64,000 nt of DNA from Apophysomyces variabilis (GCA_002749535.1 MZZL01000391.1:567149-631148), one strand, 5' to 3'. Shown: positions 36,643 through 48,695, counted from the first letter of the stretch. Made by a program: numbers and translations. Notes: generated from the letters alone by a model not told the origin.

Positions 36643-37429
36643 GAATGGACTATACAAAGCAAAAGGAAGGACCAAGGAAGTTCCTTTTAGGATGCGCGCC
36701 TTTTTTTCTCCGAAATCCCTTGATGTGAGACAAAAACCGTTAGTTGCATGCTTCTTATGCGGTGGTAAAGATTCATCTTTTGTCCAACGGAAAACTCCTT
36801 TATCTTTATTGTTGCGCTTTCGGAATGAGTTGCGCGCGCATAAAACCCTTCGCTTAGTTGTTGCACTGAATATTAACGGGCCTGTACACTGCACATGTCA
36901 AGCGGAAGCACCTCTGGCTTCTGTAACAGGAGTACTAGCGTGCAGTCCGCTAACTGATTCTATTGCTGCAGTAGAACTACCAAAGCATACTTGCATAACT
37001 TCCAAATGTAGCATCTTGACCTACTGCTTATTGGCTGTGATTTCCTCGTTGTACTTCCAAGACATAATAATGATAGGCTACAACAACAATTATTAGTTAA
37101 CTAAAGACCTGGTTTATCTGTGTTAATGACCCAATGAGTCCTGCGTAACTCAGGTCCATATGATCATGATAGACAATTGAAGCTTTCTAGCATCGATTAA
37201 TTCAGGGAATATTCTTGAGTGAAATATTTTATCTTTTTACTTACCAAAAACTCAATCCATCATATTTAGCCAGTTTTAGACAGATTTCGTGAGTGTTCAA
37301 AAGTCCATAACATTAGCAAAGTGATGGCCCAATTACAGCCAATCAAATTGCAAGTTAGGAGCATCACGTCACGTTCTAACAGGATCTCATATTCCTTTTA
37401 CTGAGTTTTTGGAGTTCTTCATTGTTGCA
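36643..37429. other. Divergent promoter region (ERF2-like / U1-C)
   Basis: About 790 bases between two divergent starts. A minus-strand frame extends upstream of the ERF2-like ATG but lacks its own ATG there and is not counted. No other gene was seen. Confidence 0.5.
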
Positions 37430-38248
37430 ATGCCCAAGTATTACTGTGGCAAGTATCTGATTAAATATTGAATCATTCGTGGATAGCTGGCTCACTACTT
37501 AACTTGTAGAGTACTGTGACATTTTTCTGACACATGATAGCTGTAAGTACTGAACGATTGAAATCAAACGTACCAAAGCAATACTGATCATTTTCCTTAG
37601 CCGCTGTGCGTAAAGCTCACAATGCAGGAAAAAACCATGTACTAAACGTTCGAACATACTACGAAGGTAATGATGAAACAAGTAATTAGCAACGTTATCG
37701 GAATGATTCACGTCGGTACAGAGATCGGTCATGACAAGGCTCAAGCCATCATCGATGAGATTACCAAAGCATACGAAAATTCCGCCTCCGGTGAGTATGC
37801 TCTGAACTGATGTGATAAAGACGTATTAATACATAATTGCACAGTTTTACCGCCTCAATATTCGGGATATCCTGTACCACCTCACGGTCACTGTAAGTGA
37901 ATACATGGAATAATTTTGGCGAGGCAAGCAGTCAGACTCACAGGAACTTTGAATGCCATTAGATGGGTTCCCTCCACCACCTCATGGATATCCTCCGCCT
38001 CCCCATATGATGGGTCGTCCGCCACACGGATTCCCGCCCTTCCCACCAGGACAGAGGCCTCCTCCTCCCCCTGGTATGATGCCTCCTCCTCCGCCAGGTC
38101 ATATGGGATATCGTAAGTTCTACTACGGAATTGTTGCGGCTTTTAGTTAAACTTCATTGAAGGTCCTCCACCACCACCAGGTTACTTTGGTCATGGTCAA
38201 CCTCCGCCACCGCAGCCTCAACAACGTCCGCAGTCATTGTCTTCTTAG
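37430..38248 (+). CDS. YHC1: U1 snRNP protein C
   Basis: U1-C stabilises pairing of U1 snRNA with the 5' splice site. Seven exons, 37430-37448, 37510-37542, 37601-37666, 37722-37790, 37845-37892, 37963-38112 and 38163-38248, encode 156 aa. The N terminus MPKYYCEYCDIFLTHDSSAV begins the U1-C zinc finger, with the zinc ligands Cys6, Cys9 and two His further on (KAHNAGKNH). A helix follows (EEIGHDKAQAIIDEITKAYE). The rest is Pro/Gly/Met-rich (PPPPPGMMPPPPPGHMGY), as in plant, animal and fungal U1-C. The 19-nt first exon ends TGTG and is followed by gcaagt, a GC-AG intron, in a gene whose product helps select 5' splice sites. The strong match of the spliced zinc finger fixes the early exons. Confidence 0.93.
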
Positions 38249-38257
38249 ATCCATTCA

Positions 38258-38263
38258 AATAAA
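38258..38263 (+). terminator. Candidate poly(A) signal of the U1-C gene
   Basis: AATAAA ten bases after the stop codon, immediately followed by a second overlapping AATAAA. Confidence 0.4.
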
Positions 38264-39339
38264 ATAAAACCGGCCTATTGTACATCGTTGCAGATAACTT
38301 CAAGTTTGGTGATCATTATCGATGATATTCATGGACGATATGTACTTCGCCTTCTTGGAATACTGCTTGCTCTGTCAGTGCATGGGTTGACATTTATGTT
38401 TGATTGTAGATGTTTGTTGTTATGAAAAGCGAACTATTTACCCTAGGGTAAAGGCTACATTCAATGGGTGTTTGAACAATCTTTTTTCGGCCACTTCAGG
38501 TTTACTGTAAATGGAATTGCGGCTTACAAAAGATTTTTGACTCGCAGATATGTTTTACCCAGCGCTTTTAAACATATGCCAAACGCCCAGTAGTTAATGC
38601 TCTCATGAAGCGGCTACCGGCTTCTTTGCGAGTTTGCGTTATCTTACGGTATGTAGGTACAGGCATGGCATATCACGTTCTTTTCCATGTCGCAGTTTCT
38701 TTCCTTTATTATTTAGTGTGATTCATGCACCGCTTTCCAGCTGAAGATCGAATGTCAAAGACGAACAGTGGGGATAGATAGCATGATAGCCAGAGAGTCT
38801 TATCTTTATGCCCTAGTGGTTTACAAGCGAACTTGCAGTTCCAGCGCATATGGGCTGCTACCCGCGTGCATGTCCTACCCGGGGCAAAACGGGGTTGTAT
38901 ATAACAAATGAGGGGCAATGCTAGCCGATTTAAATGAATGCCGGCCAAAGAGCTGAATAGTAAAAGAAAAAAAATATCTCAGTCAATAAACTGCTCGCTT
39001 CAGCTACACAATATTTGCCACTTACAGAAGTCATAAACCCGCCTAAGATATTATTGGCACCTTGATTGGGGAATAATGATGGGCTCACTTTAAGATCTGG
39101 CAGAGAAAGGATGGGAGATCAAAAAAAGATAATGACCCGCGCCTGGCACCATTTCCTATTCCAGAAGAGTCAATAATGATTGCATTGACAGAATTTTGAT
39201 ACTTATCGGTTTAAATATGTACATTGAAGTAGGGAAGAGTGGGAACGGTCAATGAATCCCTTATGCCATTGATATCATGTACACTCAGCAAGGAAAGGAA
39301 TACGCATAAAAATGATCCCATCAATGACAAAAGACGTAC

Positions 39340-39720
39340 ATGAAAAATCAGAAAGCCAACAGTATTCGCGTGGTGCAAAACAACCGCATCGTCAGTATGA
39401 AAACATGAAATAATATTATCAATCAAACACTTACAAATATCATACCCATCCAGGATGAATGCGCTCCTTTCGAAGACGCTGATACTCAACGGGACGAGCC
39501 GTTGAGGGAAACACAGAAAACCAAAAGAGGAAGTCCAAAGAAGTAAGAGGGCTTCTTCCAAACATTTACCAGCAGCACAACTATGTGACACAGAGTTAAT
39601 CTATGTTCAAAAAGTAGACAGAAGTATTTGACCTGAGGAGAAGATGAGCGATTGAGAAGAAAAATCCACACACTCTTTGTCAACGATAACATGACCATGA
39701 CTTCTTTTTTCAAAGGCACA
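39340..39720 (-). repeat. Diverged dispersed repeat, copy B (coding-like relic)
   Basis: Same orientation as copy A at 3301-3820. On the minus strand it encodes pieces such as SVWIFLLNRSSS, HRLTLCHIVVLLVNVW and, in another frame, VEYQRLRKERIHPGW. Frame changes and intron-like spacers separate the pieces, so it is probably a decayed gene or element copy. The start region has an ATG at 39719. Family unknown. Confidence 0.5.
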
Positions 39721-40807
39721 TTCTATGTCGTCAATGCAAAAAAAGCGGTATGGATGGGAGAGCAGTAAAAGTAACTCAACAAATATGATTGTTTCGTATC
39801 TGAATTCACATTACCGCCATGGATTTGCGGACCTCATACTTGTTTTTGTGCTTCAAAAGCCCTTGCTCAACCCGTAAAGAAGTCTAATAAGTAATAGCTC
39901 CTATTTGGCAGTATAATTTACTATGAAGGCGAAAAAGGGTAATATCCCTCAACAGGATCTATTAAACAATGATGAAGTTGAATACTTCGAGACGGAAAAG
40001 CAAAATCATCGTTATACGTCTGGATGTTGGTACTGAATACTTTCCAGCTTCAGTAACCGCAATGAGCAATTAACTTGAAGGTTGTGGAGTGGTCATAGAA
40101 GAAGTAATTTTATTTAATTCTGCAGACAACAAAGAGTGAAGATAGTATTATTACGTATAGATTTAAAAAACTTTTCCGTAATTGCATGATGGCAAGGTAT
40201 GTCAATGGTCCCTGCTGTCATGTTTATGAATATTAGGGTGGAAGAAGAGGAATCTTCCGGACACATTTAACGTACATACAAAACAAAAAGAGGGTATATC
40301 AACTAAAGAAAAGATATCCTTAGGTTATATTTTAGAATGAACATTATCATCCTGTTTGGTATCTTCGACTTGGGGAAAAGTAATCCAAATGACAGGCAGT
40401 TAGTAACATTCACGCCCATGATTTCGGGATATCATTCACTGGGTTCACCGGAAATAATGGTCTGTTGAGGCGAGAATGAGTTTTTCCATACACTATGAAC
40501 AGCATCAAGTATTATAATAACATGATGTTTGCTATGGTGGACAAAAGATTGCTAGAGCAAAAGGAGCTGTCTTCATACATTTTAGGATTTGTTCTGCTTT
40601 GTATAATGGATTCTCACGATATTTTCCGGGAATTATTGATTGGATTGAGTCTTCAAACGTCGTACAAAGAGCCAAGTAAGGCTAAAACTTCCTTAACCAT
40701 GACCAGTCATTTCTCGATCGCGTTTCCATTCCAAGTAACTATGCCACAGACGTCTGGGTGCCGAAACGACTTTTTATAAGGCACCTCACTAACAAAGTAG
40801 CTGACCC

Positions 40808-41949
40808 ATGAGTACTTCTTTCTCTCATACTATGGTCACTATAGAGGATATACAAGCAGCGGCAGCGCGAATTCAGGTGCACCGCACACCGGTGCTAAAA
40901 TGCTCCACCCTAAATTCTTTAGTATCCGAAAAGATTGGATCTGTCGAATTGTTCTTTAAATGCGAACTGCTCCAGAAAACAGGCGGTATGACTAATAGTA
41001 AGCATGCAAATTAGTTTGTCTGAGCTTTTACGTAGCTTTCAAAATTCGCGGGGCTACCAATGCCGTTAACCTGTTAACGGAGCAAGAGGCAGCAAGGGGC
41101 GTGGTAACTCATTCCAGTGGCAACCATGCTCAAGCAATTGCATTTGCTGCACAGCAGAGAGGTATACCTGCTTACGTCGTGATGCCCCATAATGCACCCG
41201 AAGTCAAGAAAGCGGCAGTTAGGGGTTATGGCGCGACGGTCGTTGAATGTGAGCCTACTCAAGAAAAACGGCAGGAAGTGGTATGTTCGAGTCAGTAATC
41301 AAATCGTCTGGACCCCACTAAATTAGTCCGTATATGTATTCATATATAGACAGAACAGCTGGCACGAGAAACAGGCGCCACCCTTATCCATCCATTTAAT
41401 AATGTTAATGTCATTGCTGGTCAAGGCACAATTGCTACTGAGTTTATTGCCCAAACGGATGAACAAGGAACACCGTTGGATGCTCTTCTAGTCCCAGTTG
41501 GTGGTGGAGGGATGCTGTCTGGTTGCTCCATAGCAGCCAAGGCGTTGAATCCGCGTATCCAAGTTTTTGCCGGCGAGCCAGAAACTGTCAATGATGCATT
41601 CCGCTCATATTCGACGAAGACACGGCAGTCCAATCCGACAGGGCAAGCATCGATTGCTGATGGATTGTCGGCAAATATTGGCGAACTTACTTTCCCGCTA
41701 ATCATCAACAATGTTGACGGCATATTCACCGTGTCGGAGGCAGAAATCGTCAAAGCCATGAAGCTGGTATGGACGAGAATGAAGCTATGCATCGAACCTA
41801 GCGCCGCCGTACCTTTGGCAGTAGCATTATTTAGCACCGATTTCCATGAGCGTGCTCGCAAAGAAGGTTTACGCAAAATTGGAATCGTCTTTAGCGGCGG
41901 TAACGTGGATCATGCGCATGCTGTGAACTTGTTTGAGAAATTTACATAA
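40808..41949 (+). CDS. Serine racemase / threonine dehydratase-like PLP enzyme
   Basis: Fold-type II PLP enzyme of 340 aa from exons 40808-40985, 41036-41280 and 41350-41949. Serine racemase interconverts L- and D-serine and can also eliminate water from serine; short threonine dehydratases share the fold. The PLP Lys sits in KTGAFKIRGATNA, formed across intron 1. Also present are SSGNHAQA (substrate loop) and the phosphate-binding VPVGGGGMLSG. No C-terminal ACT regulatory domain follows, so it is not the biosynthetic, isoleucine-regulated type. The end (VFSGGNVDHAH) is typical of the family. Racemase against dehydratase cannot be settled from sequence alone. Confidence 0.88.
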
Positions 41950-42771
41950 TTTATTTGGCATCGCCTATTATTATTTCGCGCTAGCGAACTTGATCGTTTC
42001 ATAAATCAACATTTGTTCGGGGCAACCTAGAGACTGATTTAAATGAACAGTATTTGACATGTGACAATAACTTGTTGCACCTTTTGCTGGAAACCGAGTG
42101 GCCAACATCGGAACCTTTATAGTCTAGGCATTATCCTCGCTAAAGTTTTATCCAACATTTGATATCATCCGCTTTTTAGTGATCTTTACACCGTTAATCC
42201 TATACCAATTGGACTAGAAGCGCTTCTCAGCCATTACTGTATACGGCTTGTGTCCGCGAATTAACTATTTCTGTCCTAGAACAGTGAATATCTATACGTA
42301 CGGATTGAACTGCTCTTTAAGAAGGTTTTGTACTCAGTTTTCAAACGCTTACCATAATCCCATCTATTTCTGTCCGCTAATTCACGATGCCGCCAGAATA
42401 CCAAAGTTAAAATCCTGGGGCATAGATGGAATGGTCACTATTTAAACCTCTTCGCTTAAGGTCTGTTTGATTGCAGAATTAAGCTGTTTTGTACCTAGAG
42501 ATAACCCAACATGTTATTAAGAGGATATCTGTTCCAGACGCCAGCACAGTCGGATCCTTTGTCATATAAACGTTGAGACTGTGGCATAGGTATGCGGAAT
42601 TATTGTTTTATACAGTACATACTTAACCGCCAACACCTAATTCCACAGCGAAAACTTGCATCGCAGCATGGACAGTCGCCAAAAGACACGTGGATGATCG
42701 GAGATTACGCTCACTTGGTAACAATGTCCCTGTGCAGCCCTTTCTGTGTCTTGTCCAAAGTTTACTCAACT
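41950..42771. other. Intergenic region upstream of Lunapark
   Basis: About 820 bases without a recognisable gene; holds the 3' UTR of the racemase-like gene and the Lunapark promoter. Confidence 0.5.
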
Positions 42772-43975
42772 ATGGGTAATGCCTTCTCGAAAAACAAGGT
42801 GATTCCTCCTTCCTTGACCGCCAATCACTGTTAACTCCCGGCCTGCAGACTGACCCCAACGACTATGAAAAAATCCTGTCTGAACTAGATGCTGCTGTTC
42901 AAAAAGCAGAGTTTCGCTTGTCCGAGATCAAGATTCGTCAGAGACGCACTGGCGTGCTATGGATAATTTATAGCAGTCTTATATGGGCCGTCTATTCAAT
43001 ATATTGCTTCTTTACATGGGATCCAGAACAGGAGTATCAAGCGATCTTCACTATTGCCGCTCCCATCTTCCTCATTCCGTTTGGGTAACAACTGATGCAC
43101 TATGATTTACATTATGCTTACCATGCCAACTGCAGGATATACTATATTCGGCAAGCAGCGGCATGGTATTATATGCGGAAACAGAAAAATGAGGAAACGC
43201 GTTTAGTAGCTCTTCGTGCACAACAGAAACTGAAAGTCGAAGAGTTAAAAAAGAAGACGTCTTATTACACCACCAAATCGCTACTCGAGCGATATGATCT
43301 TTCAAAAAAGAAAGAGCAAGAGAAAAGTATGGATCAACTTCGGCAAAGAAAACCAGGTACAAATTGGCGAGGTGAGCTCAAAAAGAATGAAAATAACCTT
43401 TTGGATTCAGTATCTGTGCCTGGTACGACGCGTCAGACGCCACCTCATCAGGGCCAAAGTCAATTACAGGGTCCATCTGCCGTAGCAAGTCCTGTCTCTC
43501 CTACTATCAACTCCGTACCTCACCCTGTCAATCCACCTAGCAGCATGGCAGCACCTCCTCAGCGTCAATGGTACGATAAACTAGTGGATGCCCTAGTTGG
43601 CGAAGATGGTCCGGAAACCAAGTATGCTCTTATTTGCTCTCACTGCTTTGCGCATAATGGGCTGGTGCTTCCTCAAGAGATCGAGAAAATTCGTAAGTTA
43701 TCATGATTATACCAGATGCCATCCGCTAGAACCTTGTAACAGAATACACTTGTCCGGTTTGCAAAAAGTTTAATCCGGCGCGTCAGCCATCTGCTAATAC
43801 AGCTAGAAGCCCAGCACCGGCGACACCAGTATTACCGGCTTCACCCGAACCTTCGGGTAGTCCGAGCCGTGAGGGTTCGCCAGCAAAAGAAGCCAAAGAA
43901 GATAGTAAGGAAGAGTCACCTGCGGAAGAGCAGTCATTATCAGCCGAAGCTCTATCGAAAGAGGAAGGAGACTAG
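42772..43975 (+). CDS. LNP1: Lunapark, ER three-way-junction protein
   Basis: Lunapark stabilises three-way junctions of the tubular ER and counteracts atlastin/Sey1 fusion. Exons 42772-42798, 42849-43084, 43136-43692 and 43743-43975 encode 350 aa. The N terminus MGNAFSKNK has Gly2 and Ser6, fitting an N-myristoylation site as in animal Lunapark. DPNDYEKILSELDAAVQKAE and a helix with QRRTGVLW precede two hydrophobic segments (WIIYSSLIWAVYSIYCFFTW and IFTIAAPIFLIPFG), then a coiled coil (RAQQKLKVEELKKK), a Pro/Ser linker and the zinc ribbon. The zinc ligands are in ICSHCFAHNG and YTCPVCKKFNP. The tail is acidic and Ser-rich. The family match is clear in every part. Confidence 0.93.
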
Positions 43976-44865
43976 TAACATGTCACGAGGGAGAGCAGTA
44001 ACCAAGATCAAAATTTTTCCGCTATCAACAAGAGGTCGTCATATATTCGGTCAAAGCGTCGTCGTGTTGCCGACCACGTCAATGAATAAATTCTTATACT
44101 ACAATTTCAATACCAAAACGATATGACCGATAGTATGCTACAAAAAGCAGACAATTAAGTACTTTTACGTCCTTTAATTCTGAATCAGCTTACATTACCG
44201 GAGTTCTGTTCAAGAACTTGTGACACAAAAGGAAACACGTATGGATATCCAGTTGCGGTTTGGTGATCTACCAGAAGATAGGAAGGTGAAGCCAAAGACA
44301 GTAGCTCCTCAGCAAGGACTACTATTAATTCGGCTGCACTAAGCCTATGGATTAGCACATGTAGAATGTACATATTGTATCCTCTCAGCAAGTATACGTT
44401 CTTGCTAAAGCACTTTTATACCATATCTCAGATCTCTGCATATATCTAATCCGCTCCGGCGAAAGAAAGGTTTAATACCTTGCCTCAGCCTTCCACTTGC
44501 TTCCGAGACAAGTTGAGCCTATTTCACCCTGTTTTGTTTGCTGGATCTGTACTCTTTCGATGCGTAAAAACAGCTAGGCGGAGATATAAATAGACAATGG
44601 ACTCTCAGCTTGCTCAGTAAGTTTAGATTGTGCAATATATCAAAGACTTCAATCTAGCTTTGTTAACAATGTAGCCACCTATTTTACTTTGCTTGGCTTT
44701 ATTCAGCTATCCAAATCGAACGAGTCTATGATCAAGGCGTACTTTGCATAATCGTTCCACAGTTTTCAGTGATCATATCGTCTGGGGGAAAAAGGCGAAG
44801 TCACACAAAAAAATAACAATCATTTGCAGCTGGACTTGCCTCGCTCGTCTCAAAGTTCGCGCGAT
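43976..44865. other. Intergenic region with a possible microprotein
   Basis: Between Lunapark and the nucleoporin gene. AATAAA at about 44085 may end the Lunapark transcript. The right half holds a candidate 37-aa spliced frame (listed separately), which could also be part of the nucleoporin 5' leader. Confidence 0.4.
44597..44751 (+). CDS. Possible 37-aa spliced microprotein
   Basis: ATG at 44597, 12 nt after a TATAAAT-like box, opens an exon 44597-44616. A 41-nt GT-AG intron joins it to 44658-44751. The product (MDSQLAHFVNNVATYFTLLG, then FIQLSKSNESMIK) has a weakly hydrophobic centre. It could be a real small protein, an upstream ORF of the nucleoporin mRNA, or chance. No family recognised. 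Confidence 0.2.
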
Positions 44866-47374
44866 ATGAGGTATGTCATGCATAACCTCCGGCGAATAAA
44901 GACATTCACACTTGTTATACAGTAGAAGAAGCCATAGAGCAAAGAAAGGCGGAAGTGGAGGCTCCGATGCCAATATTCCTAACTTCGTATTTAATGCTGG
45001 AGGCGCATCGACTTCTCCTGTCAGCTTCAATTTCGGAAGCCAACCAAGCAGCCCACAAGGAGTGTTCGCATTTGGTACTGGATCAAGCTCCCCTGCGAAA
45101 CCAACCTTTGGCTTTGGCTCTCCCACCAATGCTGTTTCTCAAACATCCACATCGACCTCACCTTTCACATTTTCAGTGCCATCAGCGGCTCCGTCATCTC
45201 CATTTGGCGCCAGTCAGCCCAGTCCTTTGACACGTTCTTCCTCAGAGATGAATTTGGCACCGCCAACAAAGCCAGTGGAATCGTATAAACGATCAGCTTC
45301 TGATCATGTCGATCCTACGGTCCTGAGCACCCCTACTCAGGCAACGCCAACGGCTTTCGCATTTACACCTTCTCCTCAGCTTCCTGCAGCAGCACCAGTA
45401 GCTTTCTCGATTCCATCAGCGTCAAGCGGATCTACAAGCACTGCCATGACAACGACTGCGTTCGGCACGGAAAGTACAGCCGTAAAGACTACTACGATTC
45501 CTACACCAACATTCAGTTTTGGCACGCCACCTCAAACATCCGCATTTGGAGCAACAACTTCTGCTTTCGGTACCTCACCTGCAACAACGACTGCTAGTAC
45601 ATCTACACCGGCAGCAGCTTCAGTGTCTGCTTTCACATTTGGAGCTAGTACTACTGCTGCTAGCACAGCTACTCCTACCTCGGCAACACCTACCGGCCTT
45701 CTTGGAGCCAATACGGAGCCTACCCCTTCAACAGCTGCTCCGACGTCTGTAGCTACTGTTGCTCCTTCAATATCCGAAGCGAAAACAAGCGCACCAGCAT
45801 CAGCTACATCTGCTCCCATATTTACGTTTGGCACCGCGAAACCCACATCGACGTCAAATGCTACTACGACCCCAACAACAACTACTCCATTATTTGGCAC
45901 GCCTAAAACGTCCTCTCCAACTACAACAGGTGTGGTGGCAACTTCATCTATCCCGACCTTTTCATTTGGTGCGCCAAAAACAACTACGACAACTACAACA
46001 ACGTCCAGCACTACAAGTACGACCACTTCGGCCTTCTCATTCGGCACACCAAAAGCAACGTCAACAGGTACGGCAGGAACCACGCCTTCAATTTCTTTTG
46101 GATCAAACAAGTCAACAGCAGATAACACTGCATCAAAAGCTACTACGGCACCAACGTTTTCATTTGGAGCAGCACCTGGCAAAAAGGAAGATGGGATCAA
46201 GACAACTACTCCAGCTACTGCAGCAATCAGCACACCTGCTTCTGCTAGTACCACAACTACTACGTCTGCACCTGCGCCTGCAACGACAGGCGCGTTTTCA
46301 TTCTCGGCTCCACCGACAGCCTCGGCTGTTTCAGCACCTGAGAAACCAAATCCTTTCTCACTTGATAAGATCGTTCAAGAATTGACACAGATTTCTACCG
46401 TACCACCTAGTCAGATTCATGCCACTGTTATTCCTCCTTCAATGCAAGGACTATTGTAAGTATCGATAATATCAAATATTTGTTTGTATTCATGTAGAAT
46501 TGCAGGGAGAATAAGATAGTTGTAAATACCAATTTCCGAATCGATAATATCTTGCCAGAAACGAAATTCACAGAGTTACCGGAGGCAGCTCAGAGAGAAT
46601 TGGATGCGCTTGATGCATATATCCGAACTGAAAGTCAGCGATGTCAGTATCTTTTGAAGCAGAGTAGTTCTCGAAACACCGAATCTGTTGAGAAAGCCAA
46701 GGCAGATATAGAATCGCTATCCCAGGTAAACAGAGTGATAGACTACGTTTGAAAGGAGTTATTTATACGGTATGGTGATATAGCGATTGAATGCGTTGAC
46801 GAGTCAGCTTAAAGGCTATAAGGAAGCGACAGGGCGTCTTTTCGATACTGTTCAGGAACAACTTCGTCACGCGGCGGATGGCAGTGCTATCATTGAAGCG
46901 TGTAAACATTCAGGGCGCACAGCACCTTGGCTTTTTGGTTATGGTGCCGATGATGAGTAGGTTAATCGATAAGTGATAGATCAGTCCTAATATAGAACGA
47001 TCGACTGTAGTTATTTCCTGGTGCTTGCCAATCAGATGAGTCAACGGCTGGAAGAATACAAGAAAACGATTTGGGTAAGTCCATAAATCTGTATAGGTTC
47101 GATAGTTGACACATAACAGGAAATTGAACGAACACTTGATTCGTGGGCGAAGAACAGGACGCGTTCTCCTCAAGGTAACACACTTTGTGATAAAGCAGGA
47201 GCTCACCGGCTTGTTTGTGTTGTAGATATTGCACATATCATCAAGGCACAAAATCAGACTTTCCTTGCATTGACAGACAAAGTGGCAGCACTCCATGAAA
47301 AGGTTAAATTAGAAGAGGATTATTACACTCAAAGTTTTGCAAAGAGGGATAACGTAAGGATGGGAGTGTATTAA
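44866..47374 (+). CDS. NUP49: Nucleoporin Nup58/Nup49 (FG repeat, Nsp1/Nup62 channel complex)
   Basis: Central-channel nucleoporin; its FG region forms the permeability barrier and its coiled coils bind Nup62/Nsp1 and Nup54/Nup57. Exons 44866-44870, 44923-46455, 46506-46725, 46784-46956, 47011-47074, 47120-47174 and 47226-47374 give about 732 aa. Residues up to about 480 are Ser/Thr/Pro/Ala-rich with FG, SFG, AFG and FSFG repeats (PTFSFGTPP, PTFTFG-like). From LDKIVQELTQI on, the sequence is helical: ELPEAAQRELDALDAYIR, DYFLVLANQMSQRLEEYKKT, SPQDIAHIIKAQNQTFLALT, KVAALHEKVKLEEDYY, matching the Nup58 coiled-coil domain. The first exon (ATG plus two bases) is the least certain point; the true start could lie upstream. 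Confidence 0.85.
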
Positions 47375-47442
47375 AAATTGGTTTCTGTATGGCATGTTAC
47401 TGTGCGGGCTTAAAAAAACTTTTAAATTGGCGCTCAGACGGC

Positions 47443-47454
47443 CATAAAAATAAA
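47443..47454 (+). promoter_or_regulatory. Candidate TATA box of the NDK gene
   Basis: A/T-rich cataaaaataaa about 55 bases before the NDK ATG. The space left after the nucleoporin stop is only about 130 bases, so the promoter is very compact. Confidence 0.4.
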
Positions 47455-47505
47455 CATTTTTCGAAAACTTTTTGTTCTTCTCCTTTCAAACGTAAACTAT
47501 CAGCC

Positions 47506-48125
47506 ATGGAACGTACTTACATTATGGTCAAGCCTGACGGTACGTCACTAATGGCAGGATGATGTGTATAAGCTGACGTACGAATGGAATAGGCGTTGAG
47601 CGCGGTATCGTCGGTGAAATTATCAAGCGCTTCGAGCAACGTGGCTACCAGCTTCTTGCCTTGGAGTTGTTGCACCCCACCAAGGAACTCCTTGAGGAGC
47701 ACGTAAGTTGCAATAAAAGTGATTTAGCATTTCTTCAGCAGGGACTGACATGACGACAGTATCAAGACTTGAAGGGCAAGGGTTTCTTCCCCAGCTTGAT
47801 TGAGTACATGTCCTCCGGACCTGTTGTTGGTATGGTCTGGGCTGGTAAGGAAGTTGTCAAGGTTGGCCGCAAGATGTTGGGTGAGACCAACCCTCTTGCC
47901 AGTGCCCCTGGTACCATCCGTGGTGATTTCTGTATTGAAGTCGTAAGTATTGTAAAACGTGATAAAATGACAGGGTGGCTTACTCCAAAAATTCAGGGCC
48001 GCAACATCTGCCACGGATCTGACTCTGTCGAGTCTGCTGAGCGCGAAATTGCCTTGTGGTTCCCCCGTGGTGTCAAGTCCTACGAGCGCAACAAGTCTTT
48101 GCACTCCTTGATCTACGAGAACTAA
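47506..48125 (+). CDS. NDK1: Nucleoside diphosphate kinase
   Basis: Transfers the gamma-phosphate of ATP to NDPs through a phospho-His intermediate, keeping NTP pools balanced. Exons 47506-47539, 47593-47702, 47760-47942 and 47997-48125 encode 151 aa, the standard length. [16 protein letters not shown] contains the conserved Lys of the family, and [17 protein letters not shown] contains the catalytic His. The position before the His is Cys instead of the more common Ile/Val, a tolerated variation. The C terminus (SLIYEN) is normal. AATAAA follows about 20 bases after the stop. Confidence 0.97.
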
Positions 48126-48695
48126 ATGCTTTCTCGCAAACAATAAATACCTTGTAAATTAAAAGCTTTGCGTTGTGTGTCCACGGTTTGAGAATAAGAG
48201 AACAACTTTGTACATACCAAAATTGAAGGGTTTAGTGGTTATGACCGTCCCCATTTGCTCGTAGACGTAGTAGTATGAATCCTTTAACCGGAATACGGAT
48301 GTACCTGCGTAACAGCTTACAATCAATGTCATGCTACTTGCAACTAACTTACACAATGGTGAGGCTTACTGTGGCACAATAAAGGTATTCCTTTCATCGA
48401 TAATGAGCCATTCGTTTCTGTTTATGCGACCAACAGAAGACCAAGAGATGCGGTATCTTGGAAAAGGGCAAATGCTATTTAGTTCGGTTGGAAGCCTACA
48501 CTATTTTCAATAGTTGGATTGCAGCATAGGAAAGGCTTTCAGATAGCTGTTAGTTTTAAGACCGATCCTCTTTCAGTGGAACGAAGTTAGGAACGCATTA
48601 ATCACTGAAACGAATTGAAAGTGACTTTGCTTCGTTAAAGCGCGTCAGATCCATACTTTTCCTTGCTTGCCGGAGCCTATCTATCCCCATCAATT
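48126..48695. other. Intergenic region NDK1 - DHX29-like gene
   Basis: 570 bases with the NDK1 3' UTR and the promoter of the helicase gene. No gene recognised. Confidence 0.6.
48142..48147 (+). terminator. Candidate poly(A) signal of NDK1
   Basis: AATAAA 17 bases after the NDK1 stop codon. Confidence 0.5.

Larger units (their letters stand above)
38249..40807. other. Gene-poor region containing repeat copy B
   Basis: AT-rich 2.5 kb. Apart from the diverged repeat listed at 39340-39720, I found no protein-like frame, RNA gene or transposon end. The right end should contain the promoter of the serine racemase-like gene. Confidence 0.45.

Noticed and set aside
36643..36894. Upstream extension of the ERF2-like frame
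   Set aside because: The extension begins at a GTG and has no ATG; the extra residues do not resemble the Erf2 N terminus. The ATG at 36642 was preferred.
45532..46254. 240-codon minus-strand frame, Val/Ala/Gly-rich
   Set aside because: It is the antisense of the Thr/Ala-rich FG-repeat region of the nucleoporin and mirrors its low complexity.
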